From assembly GCA_007026445.1 (NCBI GenBank), contig VDMD01000009.1, positions 248,001 through 312,000 of the forward strand: a DNA stretch of 64,000 nucleotides. Reading direction: 5' to 3'. A program made the translations under genes and the position numbers. Origin of the DNA: Schizophyllum amplum (taxonomy: Eukaryota; Basidiomycota; Agaricomycetes; Agaricales; Schizophyllaceae). Below are positions 23,374 through 34,735 of the stretch, piece by piece; position 1 is the first letter of the stretch, and each line of letters starts with the position of its first letter. Under the pieces are notes generated by a model that was not told the origin of the DNA, ran no database searches, and worked only from the letters and a program-made list of their open reading frames with translations.

Positions 23374-24880
23374 ATGCGCTCCCCGACGCGAATCGCTGGT
23401 CGCCAGCTTCGGGAGCGCGATGCGAAAGGCTACGCGATCACCGCTTGGTGTAGAGCCACTGCCCTCACCATCGTCCCAGGTCCGAGGCGGCAGAATCATT
23501 GCCCCAGACGCCCTCTTCCTCTGACCACCGTCGACCTCTGTATCGGATATACATAGATCCAACTCAAGTTTACAAGCCATATCGTTCCGCGGCCATAGGA
23601 TTCATCACCCCTCTTGGAAACGTCCTCGTAGACGACCCCAGACCAGATCCAGAGGACTTAATGAAGGTCGCTCCCGCTGGCGCACGCTGTGGTGCGACAG
23701 GACAGAGCAATAAGGGCAAGAACGTTCAAGTATCGCATGCCGCAGACAGGGCGACATGCGTGGGCGACGTACGACCACCAATCTCCCGCTAAGACACGTA
23801 CTAATTGATCCCCGTTCTAGCTTCGTTCGATGGAGATAGCGTTCGGCATGAAGCTTTTCGAACTCAACCTCGACACGCGCCCGAATTTGATCTTTCGTGA
23901 GTCTTTGCTGCATCTTGTAGAGGAACAGGACCCATTTTTTTGTTTAGTGACCGCGGACATGCATGTGTATTATGATCGCGGCTTGATCACCATTATACCG
24001 CTGCTGCCGGTACTCAACAAGTTGTTTATCGCCTTGACGGAGCAGACTTTGGATGACTGGGCTTGGGATAAACCACCGCAGAGGAACTCTAGGGGGTTCA
24101 TTCATCATGAGGATGTGAGTCTTTTCGAGACGATACAGCAATGCGTTTTATTGACTGACCGACTTATATCAGGTTTTCGAGTTCAGCAATGCTGGCAGGA
24201 AATTTCGTCTCGTCCCCTTATCAACTTGGGGCACAGAGACGGGCATCCAGATCATGACCAAGCGGCCCGACGGGACGTTTAGAGGCAAATTATACAACCC
24301 GCCATTCACGACGCCAACGACGAGGAAACCCCAACTGCCACTGACTACACTGCACTGCTCGCCGTACTTTGCGGTGTGGAAAGCGTACTGGGCCATTAAT
24401 CAGCCAGATGTCGTTTGGCCCAGCTATGTGGAGGAAGAGATGGCACTCATACTGCAGATCGGGGAGATAATGAAGAACCAGTTCACCGGCGATGTCAGCC
24501 CCTCCCTCCCTGCTCAGTCGGCTAACTCACGCGCCGCTGCTTCGTCGTCTAGCCCTTTGACTCCCATCTCTTCGTCGACAGACTCGCCGACAAGCATCCA
24601 TGATATGGAGGAGGTGATGGCGAACCAGCTCATCGCTGATACCGGCGACGTCAACCCCTTCGCCCCCGATGAGTCACCCAACTCATACGCCGCTGCTTCC
24701 TCGTCTAGCTCCTTGACTCCCTTCTTTTCGCCGACAAGCTCCTTAACTCCCATCCACTCGTCGACAAGCTCCTTGACTCCTACTCGCTCGTCACCCAGCT
24801 CCTTGACGCCTCCTTCGTCACCAATGTCCATGAGTCCTCCCTCTTCACCGAGCCCCCCTGAGCGTACCTCAGCGCGTTGA
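23374..24880 (+). CDS. B3: HNH_2-like nuclease-family protein with Ser/Thr/Pro tail
   Basis: The model with all phases consistent is 23374-23479, 23557-23768, 23821-23896 (76 nt), 23948-24114 and 24173-24880, giving 422 aa. The core is the most canonical of the group: GARCGATGQSNKG, VQVSHAADRAT, ELNLDTRPNLIF and LTADMHVYYDRGLITIIP. Before it lies KPYRSAAIGFI, then VLVDDPRPDPEDL, the type of region that precedes fungal HNH_2 domains. C-terminal blocks are FRLVPLSTWG and LHCSPYFAVWKAYWAI. The last about 130 residues are SSLTP-type repeats including an internal duplication. The first intron (77 bp) is uncertain. Without it a frameshift near 23520 would be needed, so the N-terminus is tentative. 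Confidence 0.72.
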
Positions 24881-25590
24881 GCGAGCAGACCGGCCAGTCC
24901 CTGCTTCGCCTGTGGCCCTAGTGCTCATCGGTCGCATTCCGTCGGGGCATCGTTCGCTAGCACTATCCTTTTTGTTGTACCCTCACCTGCTTCTTACCTT
25001 TGTACTGCTCCTTATATTACAATCGCCGCCTCATCTGGCATACTTATATATTAGCATCTGTAACGACATGAAGTCTGACGAACAACGGCCGAGAGTGAGC
25101 TTGCAACTTGATATGGACGTTGCTGGCATGCTGCGCGATTTGTGAACATGAACTTCAGCATAGTCCTGCAGCTACCCTCAACCGGGATTTTCATCCTCCA
25201 GCGAATTTTTGAGTCATTAAAACCTTGTCGCGTACACGCACGAGGGCAAGAGCAAACGACATACAACGAAGATTCAAATGGTCAATGACAAGTCGCGGAA
25301 GCGAGCAGGACCTTGCAGACAACTTAGCTTGAGTACTCGAATGGTGGAGTGGTCGAGCATGTCGACAAGGGCGCTTCCGCAAAGGTCGAACAAAGGAACT
25401 TCCATATGCATGACTGCGCTCTAACATATGATCTTGTATTCGTGGCAGATTCGTGGCCAGCCAATGATTAATGTATATTACATAGTCTAGTGAGTATTCA
25501 CATACCACCGCCTTTGCAGCGCATAGGGTCATATAGCACAATGGACGAAAGTACAAAAGGTCTATCGCTGTGCGCAAACAGCACGGTCGG
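24881..25590. other. Gene-free interval between B3 and CND3
   Basis: Convergent 3' flanks of about 700 bp, partly AT-rich near 24990-25050. No coding, RNA-gene or repeat signal recognised. Confidence 0.5.
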
Positions 25591-28500
25591 TCAGTTCAGT
25601 ATATCGTCGATATCCTGTTCGACCTTCGCCATCAGTTCTCTAGTATCCACACCCTGCCGTAGAGGCTCCTGTGAGGTCTCTCGCTTCATCCACTCCAACC
25701 GCACAGCGGGCTTGTATCCCGTACATTCGATCTCGTCGCCCGAGTCCAACTCGATAATCTTCCTAGCTGGTGCTTCCGGTCCCGGTAGAGGCCCTCGCCT
25801 CTTGCGCGTCGTTATAGCTGTAGACGACGCAGAGCTACGCCGAGCATCGTTCACCTGCATGGTTCGCCGTGACGTGTTGCCAAGGTCGGAGGAACGTCGC
25901 GTATCCTGTCGTGCACTCCTCGATGGGTGCCTCAAAACCCTCCCACCCTCCTTCTTGACTGTAGGTGACTTGAGGGTGGCCAGATTTGATCCCAGGCATT
26001 CGATCTCGCTGTCGCTCGACTCAGGGTCCTCGTCGACCGTCTGACGAGTAGGTCGTCGGCGAAAAGGTAAGTGCGCGGGCGGTGGGTTCTGAGGTAGAGA
26101 GGGAAGCGGCGGCGGTGTAGGGGAAGGGAAAAACACGGGTGAGCCTGGAGGAGTGTATATGCGATCTGGTGTCAGTCGTAAAGACCGCTCGACCAATTCT
26201 TCATCCTCAGCGTCGTCTTCGGACAGCGCTGGTAATGATCGTTCCAGAGGCGGCACAGTGATTGGTCGCGCAGGAAGCGCAAGCTCTTCTGCGTCCGATT
26301 CATCGGAGCTGATGTAGATATAATCCCTCTCTTTTGTGCGTTGAGATGGCCTGCAAAGTATTATCATCAGCAAGTTGTTTCGGTGAAGTATGTTCGGCCT
26401 ACAGCATAGGTGGTGTAGCATCGGTGGCGTTGAGGTCCTTCACATCCTCGGGCGACTGTGATAGTCTTGCGCGCCTGGGACGACGTCAATATCACTCGGT
26501 AAGCAAGAAGGAATAGCACATGTCAACGTACTTGCGCGTCTCTTCGTCTACCAGACCCAATCCCTCCTCCCAAGATCTATAATCGACTTCGTCCTCCTCG
26601 TAGAAGAATCTGAATCACATGTGAGTGTAACTCTGACTCCTGCAGTACGCCGACGTACCTCGGTCGCTTCTCCCCAGTGCCCGGCTCGCTCTTCACCTCC
26701 TCTACCTTTGGATTCATGTTGTCGTCCAACGGCACCAAGGTGTCCAAGAAGTCAAACAGCTCGCGGAACTCCGTCATCTCTTCTAACTCTTCGCGTGTGA
26801 AAGACTCGAGCTGCTTCTTATACTTCGCATGGATCCTCTTCTTGAGCACAGCCACGGCGTTCTTCGACTCCTTATGTTTAGGGCCACAGCGCTACATAGG
26901 GTGTTAGATACGCCAGGATGACGACAGGTACACACACCTCCAGCAAACTATCCAGTAGAAGGTCCAGCGTGCCGATTCGGAGGATATCAATATTCTCCGC
27001 CTCCGGGAACACAAGATGTGGTAACATGAGCGCCAGCGGACGCTTTTCCGCCTCGGACATGATATAGCGTCGCTCGCGCGCCTCCTCTGAAGGACCGCGC
27101 GTACCCAGAAGCGCATACACGGCGTCGATCGCAAGACGTAGCTGAACATCATTGTCGATACTAGTCTGGGTATAAACATCTGTAAACTCACGAACGTGAA
27201 ATGACATACCTTCCTGCAGAAGTCACGACCTGCGCACTATCCGTCCATGCAACAAAGTCTGCCACAAATGTGTCCGGACTGAGTGGCTTGTCGTCCTCGA
27301 GCGCGTCGCGGTACAGCTCGCACAAGTATGTGTAGGCGTCCACAAATACCTGAGAGAAAAGCACAACGAGAGTAAGCACAGCACGTGAAAATTACATACG
27401 AATCTCGAGCATACCTCACGCATCACCCCCTGCCTCGCAACGCACGAGTGGCTGAAGCTCTTCAAAAAGAAGTGCAGCGGTTGTATAAGCGCCTGATTAC
27501 CTCCTGTCGCGCTCCTAGCGTAGAGAACGACCAGGTTCTTGACAATCTGGGAAAAGAGAATCGGACCAGAGATCAACGACGCCAGAACGACAGGAGCACC
27601 GGTGACTTACCACCCGCGAGTCTACCAGCTCCCTCCAGTCCCACGCGATCTTGATCAGCGCTTGCGCAAGGTTGGCCAGCGCCATTGGGTCTGTGGTCAA
27701 TTCCAGCACATGTACCCAATAGTTTGTCCAGTCCCTCCTCTACAAAATAGTCAGCAACGTTCAGATAGGACACGTAAGGTATCGTGACGATAAGGCCAGT
27801 GTCGGAAACGCACCGTCCACGGCCCCTGCGTATTCTCATCCCCTATATCAAGCCGGTGCCCCCAAACCCTGAACATATCCGCCACGCATTGCGTGAGCTC
27901 GATCTGTATATGCGGTTCTGTGTCTGCATCGGCAAGCTCCTTCATAAAACACGGCATCGCCATCTTCGCACTCGGCTGCAGGTACAGTCATGTCAGCCTC
28001 GCCGGTCACTCCCATGCAGCAAAGTGCAGATCATGCACAGACGTGAAAAAACCCACCAAATGCATCAAGCAGTACAGCGTAGCCGGCGCAAGACCCTCCG
28101 CCTTGCCCCGCCTCCCTGCCTCCTTTGCCACGAAATTGTTGGATAGCTCGCCCAGCAAGCCGAGCGTATCCTTGCTAGGGCGCTGTGGCGCGCACGGTCA
28201 GCCTTGCTGACCCTAGTCAGAGACATGACGCCCCAAACTTACGTTCGGTAGATGCGCGCAGAGCAGCGTGTAGTAGCGCAAGCAGCGCATGCGCGTCACG
28301 TCGTCCAGTTTGAGCACGTCGACGACCCCGCCTTTGATGACCGCGTTGGCGACGTCATATTCGTCGGCCGCGTCGACGGTCTCGTCCTCTAGCCAACCCC
28401 ATATGATCTCGCGCACTATGCGCACATACGAGAGCTCGCCCTCCGCGTCGGCGAGCTGCGCGAAGGCCGCCTCGCACAGGCTCTCCGGAAGGTTCGGATG

Positions 28501-30194
28501 TCGCAGCATGTCGCCTGTAGGAAAAGGGGAGTGAGTTAGCCTCGAGCAGTTTTCGTAGCAGGGCAGCCTGAAGCACAAGTGGGCGATAACAAACGAGATG
28601 TCGTACGTACATAGTGTGGGCGCGAGCTCCCTGCAGCCGTACGCGTCACCGAGGGCGACGGATGCGCAGATGTGCAGCATCTCCTGCAGTCGAAAAGCCC
28701 GCTCCGTGACATCGCCGCCTGCGTCGATGACTTCTCGCACTTGCGTCCAACACCACTCAACGCGAGGGACAAGCTCGGTGGCTGAGGGAAGCGCGTCTTG
28801 AAAGTCGGCACCCTGGCTCTGCTTGTACGTGATGAATCCACGGACGAGGGCGAGTTGTGCTGATGTGGGGTCGTCCCAGAAGCTGCAGCCTGCGACGTCA
28901 ATCAACGATTCTGCGTGCAATATGGAGCGTCCTCGTGCAGCAGGACACACCCACCTGCGAGATCCAGCCCCTCGCATGCAGCGGGCCGCGCAGAGAAAAA
29001 AGCCTCTACAACACGCAGGTACGCCTTGCTGGACGAGAGGTCGAGGTGCGCGAGCAGAGAGAGGAGGCCTTGGAAGGCCGAGCCGAGGCCCGCGGTGGTG
29101 ACGGAGTCGTCTGGCTCTGGTTTGACATCGGGATCGGGCTTTATCGCAGGGTTCAGCACGTCCGCCCATCGGAGTACAAGTTTGGTCGCCTCCTTCCGCA
29201 CATCCAGGTGTCGATCGTTCAGGCCGTACGATAGGAGTTTGTCAAGCGCCTCTTCGACGAAAGTATCGGGATGCGTCGGGATTTGCTGCGCGTCCTGCAC
29301 CGCCGTGTTCACGGCCAGCCTACGATACGCCGCCGCGCGCACCCTAGCGTCTTCCGGTTCGCCATGTTTCCGCGGCTTGATGTCATGCCCATCGTCTCGG
29401 CAGCGCAACAGCAGGCAGTGAAGCGCCTTCGTGGATAAGGGGATCGCAACGACGACGGCGAGACGGACGTCGGACGCGGGGTCGCAGGTCATCGCGTCCA
29501 GGAGCGCATCTTCGTCCTCCGGATACATGTGCAGGCCGAGCGCGGTAGCGGCGAGCTGACGGACAGCCTTGTCTTTGTCTCCAAGGCGCTCGCGCAGGAT
29601 GCGGTGCGCATCGTCAATGTGCCGGGCGTCGATGTCGCCGAGGGTATCGAGAACGAGGGAGATGTCAGCGATGGAGCGGCGCCGGGTCTGCGCTTTCGGG
29701 AGGCGGGCGCCGCGCAGGAGAGACTTGAGCACGCGACCGGTGAACCAAGGCGCGGGTTCGTGCAGGTCCTGGGCCGCCGACGAGGTTGCGGGGTCATCGC
29801 GGGACTGGGAGTAGAATTGCAGGTAATCGTGGCCAGGTATACCCACTATTCAGAAGGTCAGAGCATGCGCAAGAAGGGGGGACTTCAACACACCTTTGTC
29901 ATTGAGATATTTGATGTAAGTCGCGGCGAAGCGCGTGCCCAGGTCGCTCTGGCGTGCTTCCCTGATGGTCAGGCAGGTTCCAAGAAAGTGCAGAAAGCTC
30001 TCCATGAAGTCATGAGCCCCCTCCTTTCCCCCGTACTCCATAGTGGCGCCTCGGCAAACAACGGCGCAGTGCAGCTTGAACAAAGCGGCACAGTTGCGCG
30101 TATGCGTCTTCTTGTCGACCAGGGCATCAACAAAGACGTCCTTCATCGTCTCGTAGATGTCTGGCATCCCATCGGACTCCCGTCGCGCCGGCAT
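25591..30194 (-). CDS. cnd3: Condensin complex subunit 3 (CAP-G/Ycg1/Cnd3)
   Basis: HEAT-repeat non-SMC subunit of condensin, acting on mitotic chromosomes. Fourteen exons: 30194-29894, 29845-28955, 28889-28611, 28514-28243, 28182-28057, 27975-27814, 27739-27611, 27546-27415, 27349-27238, 27179-26938, 26891-26659, 26609-26532, 26474-26403 and 26350-25591. Together they encode 1262 aa, and every junction keeps phase. Exon 2 holds HEAT helices with the CAP-G hallmark DPASDVRLAVV, then a short run and RVRAAAYRRLAV. Later exons match the Cnd3 C-terminal domain pattern (DEYDVANAVI; RDWTNYWVHVLELT). The final 250 residues are disordered, acidic, Ser-rich and basic by turns, including KRRGPLPGPEAPARK. 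Assignment rests on domain pattern and size. The start is 180 bp from the divergent A5. Confidence 0.85.
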
Positions 30195-30374
30195 TGCATA
30201 CGTCTTCTGAGATGGACTTCAAGATGAGAGCGAGAAGCAAGGGGGGACGCGGTCACGTGGACGCGTGAGGTCGATTAATCAATTTCAGTGTTCACGTGCA
30301 CGCCCCTGTCCGGACTCCGGGCTCTCACCGTTTCCACCACTCTTCCTTTTTGCGCATTTCTTTGGGTACCGAAC

Positions 30375-31721
30375 ATGCCCGCCATACCGTCTCATGCACT
30401 CTCCACGTGCAAGGATATGGACGATAGCCCGGTTGTCAATCATCGCCTCGTGTCTTTAGACGAAGGCCATTACCGCCGGCAGGTACGTGTGTCCTGGCGC
30501 AAACCTGCTATGGCTGACTTTCCACATGACAGATCCAACACTTTGAATACTACTGGGGCTTGCAGAAGGGCGAACTGCATCTGAGCTCACCGCTCAACCA
30601 CATCGAACGTCAGTGTCTTCGCAGCCCTTCACTGCAATAACTCATCTTCCACGCGGTATAGTGCGCTCTGACATGGTCGACAAGCTCAAGCGACGCGAAT
30701 GGACCTTCATGCCCACGCAGGAGACACTGAAGTCGATGCAAGAGATGGCTTTGTATAACATGACCGCCGACCCTCATTCTCGCAGGGATTGTCGCAAGGT
30801 CAGTCAAACATTTCTGATTTTTTCTGTCGCATTACTGATCGTGCTTTTAGGAATTTCCCAATGAGGAACACGAGTATGATGTCGTGCCCTTGTGGATGCT
30901 CAAGCGCGACAGACCAGCTCTATACGTCAACAGCGGCAAAAACGTCAAGGCCTTCCCTGCACCGTACAAGCGGTTTCCTCGCATCAAGTCTCGCGCGCAT
31001 CCGTTCTTCGTCGCATTCATGTCTAGCGCGCAGCTCGATGGCTGTGCTGCTATGATATTCTCCGACAAGAAAGCCAGGTCGCTATCGGACTCTGTTGGTC
31101 GTATCGTCACGTGTTGGATGAACGAGCCCCCCGCCTCGTTCCTCATCGGGCCCGACGTGTGGAAGGTGCATCGCCATCCCCTCAGTGACGATGGTCATGC
31201 GGCGAAACCTGCGCTGCGAAGTTCTCGTGTAGGTAACATGGCAGAGGGCTCTCTCTGTACGCAACACGACCCGCGCGCCATGTCGGCAGATGAAGACAAC
31301 CACAAAGACCACACCCTACGCTAAATGCGATATGCGCCCAGCACGTTTGAGAGGCTCTGTTCTTCCCCGACCAGGGTTGGAATCCGGAGCAGAAGGGGGC
31401 ATGGGGTACGACGCATCGGACCTTCGTGCCTGGATCGACGTAGTGGCGCGTCAGCGCGAGAGCGACGTCTCTGTGTGGGAGCCGACGTGGCTTGACCAGG
31501 AGGCGGCTCAGGACGAAGAGTTAGCGCGCTACCGTCAACTGGCCGTGCGCGACGCCGAGGACGCCCTACACCCCCAGACCACCATGAACGGGGGTGGCGT
31601 TCTGTTCGGCCACGGCGTGGACCGCTCGGGATACTCGAGCAACAACTGGGCGATGCGCACCTACCGCACATGCCTGTGGGCTGACGACCCATGGGTTCAC
31701 ATCAAGGTCCGACCCTTATAA
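30375..31721 (+). pseudogene. A5: family A gene with frameshift
   Basis: Exons 30375-30482, 30533-30608 (76 nt), 30662-30798 (137 nt) and 30851 onward match A4 closely (SPLNHIERSDM-type core, EYDVVPLWMLKRDRPALY, PRIKSRAHPFFVAF, IGPDVWKVHRHPLSDDG). Near 31240-31265 A5 has four extra bases relative to A4 (ctctctctgtacg in place of a shorter run). The frame then stops at 31322-31324 while the conserved remainder continues in the next frame to 31721 (YSSNNWAMRTYRTCLWADD). The A4-type stop at the end is also changed. The most likely product is truncated before the conserved tail. A sequencing error cannot be excluded. Confidence 0.75.
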
Positions 31722-33090
31722 TGGCGGCCTACGCGACGCAGGCGGACTGAGTACCGCCTTCGCGGTCTCGCCGTCGTGACCAATGAACCCGCTACGCACT
31801 GCTGCAATGCGTCGTCACCTTGCACTTCCGGATACACGAACATCCGAAGGTATACCGTATAGCAATGCTTACGTTTGTCATCGACAGTCTCCTCAGGCGT
31901 ACTCACGACGCCGGACCGGGGCAGGACCTCGATGGGGCGGCAGATGATTGGTGCTGAAAGCACCTCGAAGCCCATGCTTTGCGCTGATCGCGCTGTACGC
32001 CGGGCCTACCGGGCCGTCCCCAGATATGCACCACTCGGCAAACCGTACCCAGAAGTGCACCATTCGGTTCCTGTTGCGCCAAAATTTATTCAATCTCTTA
32101 GATATCTTGCGTGATGGTAGAAACACTGTGTCCCTACAATCTCACAAAGTTTGACGGCCCGCCGACTCTCTCGAGGGCATACAGAAAATCGAAGGCAGTT
32201 TTGATGGCCGCCTGTATAGACCATGCACCGTTTCGCATCAATGCTGGGGCGCTTCATATAGCTCCTTAAATCATTGAAATAATCAGGGTAGTACTAGAGA
32301 CCATGAAGATGCTGGCCATGTAGTTTGAGTTGCAGACGATGGTCAGGGCTCGGTGCACGGGGCATGGTTTCGAGAACACCTCGCAAAATGCGGCTGATCT
32401 CGCGCCGGTCTTCCGAGCCTTGCCAAGTGGTGCATTACACCCCCTCTGTAGTACAACACGTGTTTCGTAGTCAAAATAGCTAAGGATATTCAGACATGTC
32501 GAGAGTTATGCTATGAGTGTGCCTATTTATTTGCTAAGGAATCCGAGGTTTTGTCAAGCCACAATGCCACACAGACTGAAAGTGGTGCATATCTGGGGAC
32601 GGCCCGGTATACATACGTGCAAGTGTAGTATCAGTAGATTAGATATCTCTCAGTATCGAAATCCAGTAAGTAATCGGAACGTCGGATGCCGCTTACTGGC
32701 ACCGCCGGTAGCCACAAAGACTCAGAGTTGACGTTCTGCGAACCGTTTATCTAATGCAATTGCGGAGTCGGTAGACGAAGCGTCATGCTTGCAGCGCATA
32801 GCCGTTTTGCAGAACGACGACGAATTGTGAATTTCTCTTTGAGGTGCTAGCTGCGCCACAGTTAAGAAGTCCGAGCCCGAGGATTGGCCAACTCAACATA
32901 AGTAAGTAGCTAGCAAACTCACGCACGATGGCAGCGGCCAGCGCTAAATCTATAATACAATGGTATAAGAGAGTAAGAAATGTACTAAGGATAGTGATAT
33001 AAGCGGTGCTAACGGGTAAGGAGAGACTTGAGAATGCATGCAAACTGCGCGCGATATGCACGGCCCACGAATCATAACCGCAGAAGTCAC
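31722..33090. other. Tail-to-tail spacer A5/B2
   Basis: No gene. Outside the transposon at 32009-32607 the sequence is alignable by eye with 20800-21620 in reverse orientation. Confidence 0.6.
32009..32607. mobile_element. TA-flanked MITE (Tc1/mariner type)
   Basis: Perfect 27-bp terminal inverted repeats begin CCGGGCCGTCCCCAG. They are flanked by TA at 32007-32008 and 32608-32609. The homologous position in the left arm (around 21330) has a single TA with matching flanks, so it is a natural empty site proving a TA target duplication. The element is 599 bp without a transposase frame. Confidence 0.88.
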
Positions 33091-34300
33091 CTACTTCATA
33101 TACCGCTCCATGAGTTGACCATTCATGATCACCAGGTCAACTTCGCGCGGATAAAGAGGAGCACGAACTCCGGGCTGCTTCAAGGCGAGGTATGCCTTGT
33201 ACGTCACAAAATATGGCGAGCAGTGCAGCTTGGCCATGGGCAGAGATGGGGTACCATCAGGGTTGGTCCACGGCGGCCTGTAAAGACGGTACTCGTCTCC
33301 GTCGACATCAACTTTGCGCATGATCGGAACGTCTCCCCAGTTTGAGAGGGGAACGATATGGAATTCGCGCTCGTCGTCGCGGGGGAATACCTGTAGAGGC
33401 AGAATATGAAATTCTTGCCCTTTAAGCGTACTGACGATATGACGCACCTGCTCGTGAGGCGTGAATCCCGCCGCGTTGCGCGCAGGCTCCTCGTCTTGAC
33501 CTGGCGCAGGTGGCAGCTTCTTCTTCTGCAAGGCCCGCAACAACCTTTGTAGGTCGGCGAAAACGGGTATCAAAGCCAACTGCCCGTGATCGTATGCGAT
33601 GTGCATCCTGGAGTCGACTGCTCAAATATCAGATCAGACTCGGGGAACGCAGTGGTTTGCTCACGGAAGACCCTATTGAAGCGGCTGCCCAAGTTAAGCC
33701 TTTCGATCACCATGAAGGTTTGGAAAGCGATAGTCTGGCGAGTCGGAACGCCGTCAGCAGGATGAGATGATTGACACGACGGCTTGACATGCTTACCACT
33801 CGTAGGTCGGAGGCATGCGCAAGGATGTGTGCATCCTGGACACTATGAAGATCGTTGCTGATGAGTGTCACCACACATCTTCGGCCAAGGACAGATATGA
33901 GAATGAGAGGTTCAACCGGTGGTCTAGCGGAGCGTGCATCGATGTTCTTCTGCGGAGTCACCCACTCAGTAGGTCCTCCTGAGTCTGCCTGGTCCTCGAT
34001 CTCTGGTTCCACAGGGTCGGAAAGGACATAGTCGGCATCGCGCTGCGCAAGTGTTTCCGCAAGCTCATCAGAGGACACGGAGGATGGTGTCAAAAGCCGG
34101 CGGCGAGCACCATTGGAGGGCTTTTTTTGAGAGGACGGTTTGGTGATCGGCTTGACAATTGGCTTGCTGAGTCGAGCTTGAGCACGAGCACTGCGACGAA
34201 GGGAAACTTCAGGTATGACTGTCTTGCCACGCCGATCGACGGTGGCATAACGGTCGCGCTCGGCCTCTTCGGCGGCACAAGACGCCCTGGTTTTCGCCAT
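33091..34300 (-). CDS. B2: HNH_2-like nuclease-family protein
   Basis: Exons 34300-33797, 33734-33665, 33617-33448 (170 nt) and 33390-33091 encode 347 aa. It is the closest paralogue of B1. The core is GRRCVVTLISND, then QDAHILAHASD, LNLGSRFNRVF and LDSRMHIAYDHGQLALIP, with both His and the Asn kept. The C-terminal half has EFHIVPLSNWGD, YRPPWTNPDGTPSLP, KLHCSPYFVTYKAYLAL and PREVDLVIMNG. The N-terminus is basic (SLRRSARAQARL). It is divergent from A6 (435 bp) and tail-to-tail with A5. No inactivating change seen. Confidence 0.82.
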
Positions 34301-34735
34301 ACAGTTTGCGCTCAATGCTGTGATGAATCAGCTTGTGCTCGGTGGACAAGACAATCGAATGCGGGGCTCACAATGATACCTTGAACAGACACGACGTCGG
34401 GGGACTCGAGAGAAAAGAAAGTGCTCACTGGAATCAGCGCTCCCATTTTATACTGCGCATTTTATGACCAAGCGGGGTATGTTGGCCACAATGGGGCTCA
34501 ACGAGTCAGAGACACAATGCATCTGGTTCAAGTTCAAGGTTCCTTTGTAACTGTTCGACTGAGTTGCCGTGCCGGCCCGTTGTGTCCGGAGCGTCACGTT
34601 TTTGATCCGAAGCTTGTTGACATCAACAAGGTCATTCTCTCATTGATCCCTTTGTCTCCTGCACTCACGCGCCTGCCACTCGTCATTTCATTTTCCAATC
34701 TTATCCTCTGACCTCTGCTCTTATACTCATCAGTA
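34301..34735. promoter_or_regulatory. Shared divergent promoter region A6/B2
   Basis: 435 bp between the start codons. TATA-like ttttata occurs twice near 34445-34470. It is the counterpart of the A3/B1 intergenic region in the other arm. Confidence 0.5.

Noticed and set aside
23420..23525. Alternative start of B3 in another frame (GGRIIAPDALFL)
   Set aside because: It ends in a stop before the conserved part and would need a frameshift; the spliced model with a 77-bp intron is fully open. Kept only as an uncertainty.
27205..27240. 30-bp intron in CND3
   Set aside because: Too short; a donor 24 bp upstream gives a normal 54-bp intron with consistent phase.
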